Shown: piece after piece, positions 1-7,001 of the stretch
How the letters are laid out: the number at the start of each line of letters is the position of its first letter
Numbering within the stretch: position 1 is the first letter of the stretch
Source of the DNA: Syntrophomonas sp. UBA5314
Lineage (GTDB): Bacteria; Bacillota; Syntrophomonadia; Syntrophomonadales; Syntrophomonadaceae
Direction of reading: 5' to 3'
Assembly: GCA_002410325.1 (NCBI GenBank)
Contig: DHRK01000018.1
Coordinates: 1-35,845 of the forward strand
Length of the DNA stretch: 35,845 nt
Position numbers and translations under genes: made by a program
The notes under the pieces: generated by a model
What the model saw: the letters and a program-made list of their open reading frames with translations, nothing else
The model's database searches: none
What the model was told of the DNA's origin: nothing

Positions 1-336
1 GTACTGGCAGCCGATGCACTTGGCCGGATCATGATTGGTGGCGCCGGTTTCGGTCTTGGAATAGGCGCCTCTGGGGCAGGCCTTCATGCATTCCGGCTCC
101 AGGCAGTGCATACACTGGAACTTGGCAAACTTCCACTGGATGCCGTCAACGGGGTGTTCGTATTCGTTCATCTTAACAATAGTGTAGGTGTCGGCATCCG
201 TGGATTCTTTAGTCTGGTAGCTGCCCTTGAAAGGCTCTATTACCGCCGGCAGCCGGTTCCAATTCTTACAGGCGACCTGGCAGCCGCGGCAGGCTGTGCA
301 TTTGCTGGAGTCGTATAAATTAACCATATTTGCCAT
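1..336 (-). CDS. fdhB: Formate dehydrogenase iron-sulfur (beta) subunit, N-terminal part, cut by window edge
   Basis: Only the first 112 codons are in the window. The protein opens with a ferredoxin-type CxxCxxCxxxC cluster (Cys13, 16, 19, 23) and has a second cysteine block (CMHCLEPECMKAC) near residue 75, as in the four-cluster electron-transfer subunits of membrane-associated formate dehydrogenases and related molybdopterin oxidoreductases. There is no signal peptide, as expected if it is exported as a complex with the twin-arginine alpha subunit. The ATG lies 2 nt after the TAA of fdhA, and its ribosome site (AAGGAGG) sits inside the end of fdhA, so translation is probably coupled. The role would be to pass electrons from formate oxidation to a membrane or periplasmic acceptor. 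Family is clear; the exact acceptor cannot be seen. Confidence 0.9.
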   Translation of the reverse strand, partial: MANMVNLYDSSKCTACRGCQVACKNWNRLPAVIEPFKGSYQTKESTDADTYTIVKMNEYEHPVDGIQWKFAKFQCMHCLEPECMKACPRGAYSKTETGATNHDPAKCIGCQY

Positions 337-338
337 CG

Positions 339-3300
339 TTATGCCCTCCTTATGTCGCATAGAAATGCTTTATATTCGGGACAAACGGTATTGGCGCAGC
401 CGATATGGGGCGTTAGGCGATTAGCCGGGTCGCCGGTGGCAAAGCCCTTGAAGCCATACTGCCAGGACAGGGCCACTTCATGAACCGTCTTGCCATCCAG
501 GTTAAAAGGCTTTAAACGTTTGGTGACGCAGGCCAGCGCTTCCACATCACCACGGGTGGTGGAAACAATTACATTGGCCCCGTTCTCAATACCCTTCTCG
601 CGGGCCAGCTGTTCACTGACTTCCACAAACATATTGGGCATCAGCTCGGCCAGCCAGGGCAGGTTGCGGGTCAGAGCCCCGGTCTGCCAGTGTTCCACCA
701 GCCGGAAGGTGGTGGCCACTATGGGATACTGCTCGGCCTTGCCCTGCTTTTCGGGCTCCCAGACCTTGGCGGCGGGGTTGGCCGTCGTCTTGTTCAGCAT
801 CGGGGCCATGGGGCTTTCCCAGGGCTCATAATGCTCGGGGAAGGGGCCGTCTTTCATAGAGGTTTTGGCGGCAAACAGGCAGCCTTTGCCTTCCGGGCGC
901 ATGATAAAGGGGTCTTTGAAAGCCGGTTTGTCCGGACCGGTGGTTTTAATCATGTCGGGAACGTCAATTCCGCTCCAGGCTCCCAGGGCTTCGGGTTTGG
1001 TTGCATCGGCCGGCGTGGCGGGGTCCCACCATACCAGGCGGCGGTCGTCGTCGCCCGGCCAGGGGGTTACCCCATCGGGCTGAACTGAGCAGCGGTTGTA
1101 GACGATGCGCCGGTTCATCGGCCAGGCCCAGCCCCAACTGGGAAAGAGCCCCAAATTGCCCGGGTCGTCTTTCTTACGCAGCTGGGCCTTATAGAACATT
1201 TTGCCGTCTTTCCAGGTGGTGGCGCCGCAATATACCCAGCAGCCGCAGGCGGTGCCGCCGTCGTCCGTCAATTTGCCAAAACCTTCGACCGGCTTGCCGT
1301 CCGCCGGGGTGTAGCCGCACAGCTCGTTGGCCACCTTTAATACATCAGGTTCTTCCGGATCATGGGGATTGTCATAATCCCATACCAGTTTGGTTATCGG
1401 CTCATCTTCCGGACGCGTGCTGCCGGCATAGAGTTTTTTAACCCGCTTGCTGATTTCGTTGATTATCCACAGGTCGGATTTGGATTCGCCCACCGGGTCG
1501 GCTCCCTTCCAGCGGAACTGGACCATGCGGCTGGTGGAGGCGGCAGTGCCTTCCTTTTCATATACGGCCGCCGCCGGGAGGAAGAAGGCCTCAGTTTGAA
1601 TATCCTTGGGGGTAAGCGACCGGACCTTGTCGTTTTTAACCGGCCTTTCCCAGGCTTTATAGCTCCAGAATTCAGCCGTTTCATGCAGCCACAGGTCGAT
1701 GCAGACGAACCATTTCAGCTTGGTGAGGGCTTCCTGCTCCTTGTTGGCATTGGGGCCGCCCACCACCGGGTTGGAGCCGTTGACAAACAGCCCCTCTATT
1801 TCCCCTTTATGCATGGCTTCAAAAAGCCCGATGTGGGAGTAGTTCTTGCCGTCTACCCGCTTGGGGATATAGTGATAGGCAAAATCGTTGTCGGCCCTGG
1901 CGTTCTCTCCGTACCAGGCTTTGAGCAGGCTGACTATCCATTTGGAGGTATGGACCCGCCAGCCGGAATACTTGATGCCGGCCGCGGCCAGGGCGCGGAA
2001 TTCGGCCAGGTTGGTAAAGGGCAGTTGGCCCGCGCCCGGGGTGGTTTTACGAATATAGTTTATCAAGTCCTTATAATCGGGACTGGCGGTCGGGGAATCG
2101 ATATAGCCGGGCAGGTAATGGTACAGCAGGGCCATGTCGGTGGCTCCCTGCACGTTGTTCTCGCCGCGCAGGGCGTTGATGCCGCCGCCGGGACGGCCGA
2201 TGTTGCCCAGCAGCAGTTGCACAATGGCAAAGGCCCGGATGTTTTCGCTGCCCACCGTATGCTGGGTGATGCCCATGGCGTAGCAGATGCAGGCGGTTTT
2301 ATCCGGAGCCCCGGTGGCGCAAAAAGTCTTTAGCACCTCCAGGTACTTGCCCTGGGGCGACCCGGTGATTTTGCAGACCGTGTCGATGTCGTAGCGCTGG
2401 TAATGCTTCTTCATAAGCTGGAAGACGCAGCGCGGGTCCTGCAGGGTGGGATCCTCCAGGACGTTTCCACTTTCATCGAACTTGTAATCCCAGGAAGCCA
2501 CATCATAGGCTTTCTTGCTGTCGTTCCAGCCCGAGAAAAGCCCGTCCTTAAAGTCATAATCATCCCTGACCAGGAAGGCGGCATTGGTGTAATTGACCAC
2601 GTAGTCCTTATGATAGAGGTTGTTGTCGATGATATACTTGATCATGCCGCCCAGGAAGGCGATGTCGGTGCCGGAGCGCATGGGGCAATAGATGTCGGCA
2701 ACGGCCGCGGTCCTGGTGTAGCGGGGATCCACGCTTATTATCTTGGTCTGCCGCTTGGGGTCCAAACGTCCCTTGGTCAGCCATTTCATCCCGATAGGAT
2801 GGTTTTCCGCCAGGTTGCTGCCCATGATCAGAGCGCAGTTGGTATTCTTCATATCGATCATGGAATTGGTCATAACCCCGCGCCCGAAAGACGGAGCCAA
2901 ACCGCCTACTGAGGGGGAATGGCACAGGCGCGCCTGGGTTTCCAGATAGACCAGGCCCAGGGAGCGCATCATCTTGGATAGGATGTAGCATTCCTCGTTG
3001 TCCAGGGCTGATCCGCCGATGGAGGCGATTTTTTCGGTGCGGTTGACGATCACTTCAGCACCGTCAGCTAGCTTTTCTTTATGGACGAAACTTTTGTCCC
3101 GGGTTTCTTTGACCCGTTCGGCTATTCTATCCAGCATCCAGTCCCATTCTTTTTCTTCCCACTTCTCGGAACCGGGAGCCCGGTACAGAGGCTTGGGTAC
3201 TCTCTTGGGGTTTATTACCTGTTTCCCATGTTCATCGTATATCTCTCTCAGATTGAACATAGCCGATCCCTTGGGGCAGGCACACCCCTCATTCACCGGG

Positions 3301-3554
3301 TTGTCGGGATCTCCTACAACGCTCAGCAGTTTTACAAACTTTCCGTCCTTCTTCTCGGAATAGACTACCAGGCCGCAGCCAGACCCGCAATAAGGACAAA
3401 CGGTCGGCACCGGGGTGACATCCTTTATGCGCAGTTCCTTTACTGCCGCTGCGGTGGCGGTGAGATTGAAGCCCAGGGTTGAGCCCAAACCCACGGCGGC
3501 AACCGCAGCCCCGCCTCCTGTGAGGAACTGGCGGCGGGTTATCATCTTACTCAT
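339..3554 (-). CDS. fdhA: Twin-arginine exported formate dehydrogenase, catalytic (alpha) subunit, cysteine type
   Basis: A 1071-residue molybdopterin oxidoreductase, similar in length to the FdnG/FdhA family. The N-terminus has a twin-arginine signal (TRRQFLTGG, residues 6-14) followed by a hydrophobic stretch ending around residue 37, so export across the membrane is predicted. The [4Fe-4S] motif is CPYCGSGC (Cys53, 56, 60) with a fourth ligand in the GCACPKG segment near residue 91. The motif that carries selenocysteine in E. coli FdnG reads QARLCHSPS here, so the metal ligand is Cys211. It oxidises formate to CO2 (or the reverse) at a Mo or W bis-pterin site and hands electrons to the adjacent beta subunit. 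The start ATG has a GGGGG ribosome site 4 nt upstream. Assignment as formate dehydrogenase rather than another family member is strong but rests on motifs only. Confidence 0.9.
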   Translation of the reverse strand: MSKMITRRQFLTGGGAAVAAVGLGSTLGFNLTATAAAVKELRIKDVTPVPTVCPYCGSGCGLVVYSEKKDGKFVKLLSVVGDPDNPVNEGCACPKGSAMFNLREIYDEHGKQVINPKRVPKPLYRAPGSEKWEEKEWDWMLDRIAERVKETRDKSFVHKEKLADGAEVIVNRTEKIASIGGSALDNEECYILSKMMRSLGLVYLETQARLCHSPSVGGLAPSFGRGVMTNSMIDMKNTNCALIMGSNLAENHPIGMKWLTKGRLDPKRQTKIISVDPRYTRTAAVADIYCPMRSGTDIAFLGGMIKYIIDNNLYHKDYVVNYTNAAFLVRDDYDFKDGLFSGWNDSKKAYDVASWDYKFDESGNVLEDPTLQDPRCVFQLMKKHYQRYDIDTVCKITGSPQGKYLEVLKTFCATGAPDKTACICYAMGITQHTVGSENIRAFAIVQLLLGNIGRPGGGINALRGENNVQGATDMALLYHYLPGYIDSPTASPDYKDLINYIRKTTPGAGQLPFTNLAEFRALAAAGIKYSGWRVHTSKWIVSLLKAWYGENARADNDFAYHYIPKRVDGKNYSHIGLFEAMHKGEIEGLFVNGSNPVVGGPNANKEQEALTKLKWFVCIDLWLHETAEFWSYKAWERPVKNDKVRSLTPKDIQTEAFFLPAAAVYEKEGTAASTSRMVQFRWKGADPVGESKSDLWIINEISKRVKKLYAGSTRPEDEPITKLVWDYDNPHDPEEPDVLKVANELCGYTPADGKPVEGFGKLTDDGGTACGCWVYCGATTWKDGKMFYKAQLRKKDDPGNLGLFPSWGWAWPMNRRIVYNRCSVQPDGVTPWPGDDDRRLVWWDPATPADATKPEALGAWSGIDVPDMIKTTGPDKPAFKDPFIMRPEGKGCLFAAKTSMKDGPFPEHYEPWESPMAPMLNKTTANPAAKVWEPEKQGKAEQYPIVATTFRLVEHWQTGALTRNLPWLAELMPNMFVEVSEQLAREKGIENGANVIVSTTRGDVEALACVTKRLKPFNLDGKTVHEVALSWQYGFKGFATGDPANRLTPHIGCANTVCPEYKAFLCDIRRA

Positions 3555-3658
3555 CTTTTTACCCCCAATCTGTCAGTAGTAACAAATTCAAAACGATTGA
3601 AGACACTTCCGGCCAAAACAAAATCGATTCTTATCCATCGTTTCCCAGACTGGCCGCG

Positions 3659-3720
3659 GCCTTCCTGCTTGGCCCTTCTTTACTGCATGAAACCGGGAGG
3701 GCGATTATAGCCCGGAAGGC
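3659..3720 (-). promoter_or_regulatory. Candidate structured leader of the fdh operon
   Basis: About 105 nt upstream of the fdhA start the minus strand can fold: GCCTTCC (3714-3720) pairs perfectly with GGAAGGC (3659-3665), enclosing a GGGC/GCCC hairpin (3699-3713) and a CCTCCCGG segment. Leaders of Mo/W-enzyme genes in anaerobes often carry the Moco/Tuco riboswitch, and this position fits, but I cannot match the full consensus by eye. A TATAAT hexamer inside the loop could instead be a promoter -10 box. Confidence 0.25.
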
Positions 3721-3732
3721 TAAATGCCCCCT

Positions 3733-3767
3733 AAAATCAAAACACCCCCCGTGATGTCAGGAGGGTG
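3733..3767 (-). terminator. Rho-independent terminator, minus strand
   Basis: On the minus strand an 8-bp stem (CACCCTCC with GGGGGGTG, one G-U pair), 9-nt loop, is followed by TTTTGATTTT. It would end a minus-strand transcript arriving from the 3.8-4.5 kb region and insulate it from fdhA. Confidence 0.6.
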
Positions 3768-4114
3768 ATCCACATTGCCTTGAGCTCTGCTTCCTTTAAT
3801 AAGCCTCTGGTCTGCGCGGATACTCCCTGCCTGACATGCTGCCGCAAGAAACATCGGCCTTCCCATCCAGTAGGAAGGGAATCAATGATTGCGGCACCAG
3901 GTATGACTCTTTTCCAAGCAAGGGAGAAAAATCCGTTTCCAGATTAAACGCGGCTAATTCCCCATGGCCATTGGACTTTAGGGAAATAGCTCAGAGTCAA
4001 ATGCTCTTCTGTCTATGCAGTTTAGAAGTATAGTTGCCGGATTAAATCTGCAGGGCAAAGCATTATCGTGTTAACAGAAGCATCGGGGGCAGGCAAATCT
4101 CATGAAAGGCGTTT
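3768..4114. other. Intergenic stretch without a convincing gene
   Basis: I see no coding region with a ribosome site on either strand. One minus-strand frame stays open from about 3980 to its stop at 3796 but has no start codon or ribosome site, so it may be a decayed gene fragment or chance. Confidence 0.4.
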
Positions 4115-4294
4115 CTAAATCGCTCCTTCAACCAGGGCGGTCGCGGGCTCAATCATGCCGGCATACGCATTGGCAATGAGAAAGGCCTCGCCTGCTAATG
4201 GCGCTATTTCTTGTTTAACACTACGAACCACCGGTTCATACAAGGATGCTCAGCACCGGTGTATACTTTGCATATACCCTGCATTTGAAAGCAC
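4115..4294 (-). CDS. Candidate small selenoprotein (in-frame TGA) or a pseudogene
   Basis: A GTG codon at 4294 is preceded by a perfect GGAGGTGA ribosome site at 7-nt spacing. The frame runs 59 codons to TAG with a single internal TGA as codon 15 (4250-4252), directly after a cysteine codon, giving a Cys-Sec pair in the context I-H-R-C-U-A-S-L-Y. The part after the TGA (A-S-L-Y-E-P-V-V-R-S-V-K, ending L-V-E-G-A-I) has natural protein composition. A hairpin meeting the usual bacterial SECIS geometry follows the TGA. I do not recognise the family; the C-terminal half faintly recalls the end of ROK-family kinases. The alternative is a short gene interrupted by a nonsense mutation. An overlapping 88-codon frame (4204-4470) lacks a good ribosome site. 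No selenocysteine machinery is in this window, so usage is unproven. Confidence 0.35.
4222..4240 (-). promoter_or_regulatory. SECIS-like hairpin after the in-frame TGA
   Basis: On the minus strand TATGAACC pairs with GGTTCGTA (8 bp, one T-G wobble) around a 3-nt loop GGT. The stem starts 9 nt after the TGA, and the loop begins 17 nt after it with G as first base, inside the window described for bacterial SECIS elements. It lies in the reading frame, as bacterial SECIS elements do. Confidence 0.35.
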
Positions 4295-4523
4295 TTTCTC
4301 ACCTCCATTCTCCGTATGATCTCGCCTACAGCCGTCATAGGTGGGCGACTGCTGCCGGTACTTGTTCTAATTCCACACCAAGGTTTGTATTCCTTCTTGT
4401 AATATAATTTAGAAATATTATTTATAAAAGAGGAATTTCCAGGAACCTCAACCATCCTTGTTCTCATCATGCCTTATCTTTTCGGGAATGACCCTCTTGC
4501 ATATTTTATTTATGCGTCAAATC

Positions 4524-4568
4524 AAAAAAAAGCTTTGCTCAGCTGATGTTAATCAGCGTTGCAAAGCT
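4524..4568 (-). terminator. Terminator of the CoA-transferase operon
   Basis: Outer stem AGCTTTGC/GCAAAGCT (4531-4538 with 4561-4568) encloses a second perfect stem GCTGAT/ATCAGC (4542-4557), followed on the minus strand by a run of seven T. It lies about 50 bp after the stop of the beta-subunit gene. Confidence 0.85.
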
Positions 4569-4618
4569 CTGTTGAAGTTATTTTTAACAATACTTTTTTA
4601 TGGGAGTCGAAAGGAATT

Positions 4619-5347
4619 CTAAAACTCTACATAACGTATCTTATTGGGATCTACTTTTTCCAGCATAGCCAGTTCCTGGGGAGACGGTTCTGCGTAAACG
4701 GGAACCGATGTCTGGTCTATTTCCCAGCCGGTGTTGGCTTTTACTTCATCGAGGGTAGTATAGGGGAATATCCCTTCAACTTCCAATTTCCCATTGACCA
4801 GGTTAAAAATGCATAGGGGAGTTAACACGCGAAATATTTTATCACTGCTGGCGGTTGTGGTGGCACACTCCACCTTGGAGACAAAAGCATTTTTATCATG
4901 TTTGGTTTTCCAGATAGTAGTTCGCCGGGTTACGGGAGTCAGCATAGCAGTTCCAGCTCCCCCGGGAAGCCTGACTTTTGGTTTCCGGTTGGTTCCTCCC
5001 ACGTAAGACATGTTGATGTGGCCCCCCTGGTCGATCTGCACCAGGGATAGAAAAGAGATATCTACCATACCGCGTCCGGCCAGGTCAAAAATCTCATCAA
5101 GCCCGAAATGGGCGGCCGTTCCATCATACTGGTTGCGGGACAGGGTGGAGCCAATCGTAGCAGGATTTGTCCAATCCGGATCAACCCCTCCGGTAATATT
5201 CACATAGGTGTACTCCTTGCCCAGGGCTTTAGCCAGTTTCATGGCCGCAACCGGAACCGGTGAAGCCAGTCCATGGAACACAATATCTCCGTCACGAATC
5301 TCCCTGGCCAGAGCGATGGTCAGCATTTCCGCAGGTCCATATGTCAT
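4619..5347 (-). CDS. CoA-transferase family I, beta subunit (GctB/CatJ/IpdB type)
   Basis: A 242-residue protein of the glutaconate/3-oxoadipate CoA-transferase beta family, recognised by a GctB-like N-terminus (amphipathic helix then D-I-V-F-H-G-L), the RLPGGAGTA segment near residue 128 and the typical C-terminal TLDEVKANTGWE. It would form a heteromer with the alpha subunit encoded 28 bp upstream. In GctB the catalytic glutamate sits in a V-E-S-G context; the corresponding place here reads V-N-I-T-G (Asn50), so the covalent acyl-glutamate step may be missing. IpdAB, a C-C bond hydrolase of cholesterol-ring degradation, is a precedent for family members without transferase chemistry. Start ATG follows AGGAGG. 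The substrate is unknown; annotating it as a plain CoA-transferase may be wrong. Confidence 0.8.
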   Translation of the reverse strand: MTYGPAEMLTIALAREIRDGDIVFHGLASPVPVAAMKLAKALGKEYTYVNITGGVDPDWTNPATIGSTLSRNQYDGTAAHFGLDEIFDLAGRGMVDISFLSLVQIDQGGHINMSYVGGTNRKPKVRLPGGAGTAMLTPVTRRTTIWKTKHDKNAFVSKVECATTTASSDKIFRVLTPLCIFNLVNGKLEVEGIFPYTTLDEVKANTGWEIDQTSVPVYAEPSPQELAMLEKVDPNKIRYVEF

Positions 5348-5375
5348 TGGTTTATCCTCCTTTCAAAACCTCCAG

Positions 5376-6176
5376 TTATATCGTGGAAAGGTAATCCGAT
5401 ACCTTATCGTCTTTTACCGCTTTGAGGTAAGCCTTCATCCCCGCATCATCTACTGTTTCATATAAATCAAAACAGATCCCGGGGCGGGCGCCATGGGGAG
5501 CATGTACAACCGCTTCCACCAGGAAATGGGGTACGGAGGTCAGCTTGGGTTGGGCTTGAAAACTTTCCGTATCCACAATCTTTTCCGCCGTGATTATGGT
5601 TTTTTTCGCCGAACGGGTCATCAATACGTCCTGATAATCAGAACCCAGTATGCGAGCATTCCCATACTTATCAGCTTCCTGCACATGGATGACCGCCCAG
5701 TCAGAATGCAGCGCCTTAACACATACGACCTCTTTTCCATCCAGGGGACTTTTAATTGTAAAGTAGAAATCAGGATTTAAACCCAGCAGATCACTTCCAA
5801 ACATCCCGGCTACAGGCAGAAAGGGGACTCCGTAGGCACCGGCCCGCATGGCGTGAATCATGGCGGTACACGCTCCTTCAATAGGCCGGATGCGGCCTTC
5901 CTGCACTCCTTTGCGCATACCCAGGGCTAAGCCGTATTCGTTCTCAAAACCGAAGAACCCAAAGTAGATAGTATCGACTGAATAAGTGGCACATAGTACG
6001 TCGGTAGCGATACCGGGGGCAGCCGCACAGGCTTTTAGTGACTTGAATCCTTTTTTGGCCAGTTGGAATCCGAAAGCCACCGGCGACCGGTGCAGCGAAT
6101 TCCCACCCAAAGCCAATAATTGGCCGTCTTCCACGAGGTCTACGGCCTGAGACATGGTCATCAGTTTTTCCTTCAT
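5376..6176 (-). CDS. CoA-transferase family I, alpha subunit (GctA/CatI/IpdA type)
   Basis: A 266-residue partner of the downstream beta subunit. Family hallmarks are the N-terminal glycine motif LALGGNSLHRSP (residues 21-32), the GVPFLPV segment (116-122), the mid-protein AVIHVQEADKYGNARI and the late VVHAPHGARPG. It is shorter than GctA (about 320), closer to CatI/IpdA. Glu100, 17 residues before PFLP, could be the functional carboxylate equivalent to that reported in IpdA; this alignment is from memory. It is the first gene of a two-gene operon with an AAGGAGG site, expressed from a sigma-54 promoter 45 bp upstream, which suggests control by an enhancer-binding protein sensing a carbon source. 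Likely role is acyl-CoA or dicarboxylate metabolism in the cytoplasm. Confidence 0.8.
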   Translation of the reverse strand: MKEKLMTMSQAVDLVEDGQLLALGGNSLHRSPVAFGFQLAKKGFKSLKACAAAPGIATDVLCATYSVDTIYFGFFGFENEYGLALGMRKGVQEGRIRPIEGACTAMIHAMRAGAYGVPFLPVAGMFGSDLLGLNPDFYFTIKSPLDGKEVVCVKALHSDWAVIHVQEADKYGNARILGSDYQDVLMTRSAKKTIITAEKIVDTESFQAQPKLTSVPHFLVEAVVHAPHGARPGICFDLYETVDDAGMKAYLKAVKDDKVSDYLSTI

Positions 6177-6218
6177 AGCCTATCCTCCTTAAAATTTTGA
6201 TTTCTCATAACATGTATT

Positions 6219-6234
6219 TGCAATTTTCATACCA
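6219..6234 (-). promoter_or_regulatory. Sigma-54 (-24/-12) promoter of the CoA-transferase operon
   Basis: Minus-strand TGGTATGAAAATTGCA matches the -24/-12 consensus TGGCACG-N4-TTGCW: GG and GC are exactly 10 nt apart. Transcription would start near 6208, about 30 nt before the alpha-subunit ATG. Confidence 0.7.
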
Positions 6235-6333
6235 TGTATTCATTTTTGTTATTAATTACTGCATAAAATCCCATTATTTCGGGTATAAAATAATTATAGT
6301 TTTTTTCAATAATTAAAGGTACTGTTTCAAAAG

Positions 6334-6349
6334 TGTCAACAACTTGACA
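6334..6349. promoter_or_regulatory. Inverted repeat, possible enhancer-binding site
   Basis: TGTCAA-CAAC-TTGACA is a perfect 6-bp inverted repeat about 100 bp upstream of the sigma-54 element, where activator sites for sigma-54 promoters lie. It also lies 100 bp before the divergent DUF1540 gene and includes a TTGACA hexamer that could be its -35 box. Confidence 0.4.
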
Positions 6350-6447
6350 TGTGATTTTATCAGAACAGCTTTAAATGGGTATTTGTCAGCGTCAGAAAAC
6401 CGACAGCTTGATGACAGTGCTTAATACTACTATGAGGAGGAAAATTT

Positions 6448-6618
6448 ATGGACATTTCACAAAACCCAATTAAATGTAATGTAACTAATTGCCAATGGAA
6501 CATGAAACGCCGTTGTTCAGCCAAAGAAATTCAGGTTAACAGCATAGGAGACGGGTTGGCAAAAACCAGCGATGGCACCTGCTGTTCTACATTCGTGAAT
6601 TCACCTTCCGGAGGTTAA
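6448..6618 (+). CDS. DUF1540 small cysteine-rich protein
   Basis: A 56-residue protein with the DUF1540 pattern: I-K-C-N-V-T-N-C-Q-W, then R-R-C-S-A-K-E-I-Q-V, then D-G-T-C-C-S-T-F. The five conserved cysteine positions suggest binding of a metal ion, but no function is established for the family, which is common in Clostridia. GAGGAGG lies 7 nt before the ATG. It is a single gene, transcribed divergently from the CoA-transferase operon and convergently to hgcB, with a shared terminator after it. Confidence 0.8.
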   Translation: MDISQNPIKCNVTNCQWNMKRRCSAKEIQVNSIGDGLAKTSDGTCCSTFVNSPSGG

Positions 6619-6639
6619 AAGTTTTCACAGAACCATAAA

Positions 6640-6678
6640 AAATCAGCCCCGGGGCCTAATGCCGCTCGGGGCTGATTT
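6640..6678. terminator. Bidirectional terminator between the DUF1540 gene and hgcB
   Basis: A perfect 12-bp stem AAATCAGCCCCG (6640-6651) / CGGGGCTGATTT (6667-6678) with a 15-nt loop. T-ending on both strands, it serves two converging genes. Confidence 0.85.
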
Positions 6679-6710
6679 CACACCAATTTACAGTTGCCTG
6701 TCCCAACCTC

Positions 6711-7001
6711 TTAACAGCAGCATCCGTCGTCGCTCCCGCAGGTGGGTTCCTTGCCGGTCAGGGCCGCTTTTATCAGGGCGCTGGCACATCCCACTCCGGA
6801 TTGGACGCTAAGCGCTCCAAACGGGCAGTTTACGGCGCAGGCGCCGCATTCCATGCAGGCGTCTCGGTCGCGTATCTCGATTTTCTTTCCCGCTCGAGCC
6901 AGGACAGCCTGGGGGCAGACCTCCAGACAGACCCCGCATCCATTGCATTTTTCCTCATTGAATGCCAGGGTGGCTACATTGGTTAAATAGCGGTGCTTCA
7001 T
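6711..7001 (-). CDS. hgcB: Mercury methylation ferredoxin HgcB
   Basis: A 96-residue 2[4Fe-4S] ferredoxin. The first cluster motif is CNGCGVCLEVCP; the second contains CMECGAC, the signature that separates HgcB from ordinary ferredoxins. A further conserved cysteine follows in GVGCASAL and the protein ends in a run of three cysteines (D-D-G-C-C-C), the vicinal thiols thought to bind Hg(II) or methylmercury. HgcB is believed to reduce the corrinoid of HgcA so that it can accept a methyl group and pass it to mercury. The ATG follows the hgcA TAG with no gap, so the two are co-translated. Together with the HgcA motif next door the assignment is firm; activity is not shown by sequence. Confidence 0.95.
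   Translation of the reverse strand: MKHRYLTNVATLAFNEEKCNGCGVCLEVCPQAVLARAGKKIEIRDRDACMECGACAVNCPFGALSVQSGVGCASALIKAALTGKEPTCGSDDGCCC

Noticed and set aside
1362..2333. 323-codon open frame on the plus strand
   Set aside because: It lies antisense inside fdhA, has no ribosome site and reads as Gly/Ala/Val-rich mirror of the real gene.
2922..2924. Selenocysteine in formate dehydrogenase
   Set aside because: The motif position carries a normal cysteine codon (Cys211); there is no in-frame TGA.
3796..3985. Minus-strand open frame of about 60 codons with protein-like reading
   Set aside because: No start codon or ribosome site and preceded by stops; length is within chance expectation.
4204..4470. 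88-codon minus-strand frame overlapping the candidate selenoprotein
   Set aside because: Poor ribosome site and no family resemblance; the overlapping GTG frame has a perfect site. Kept as an alternative only.
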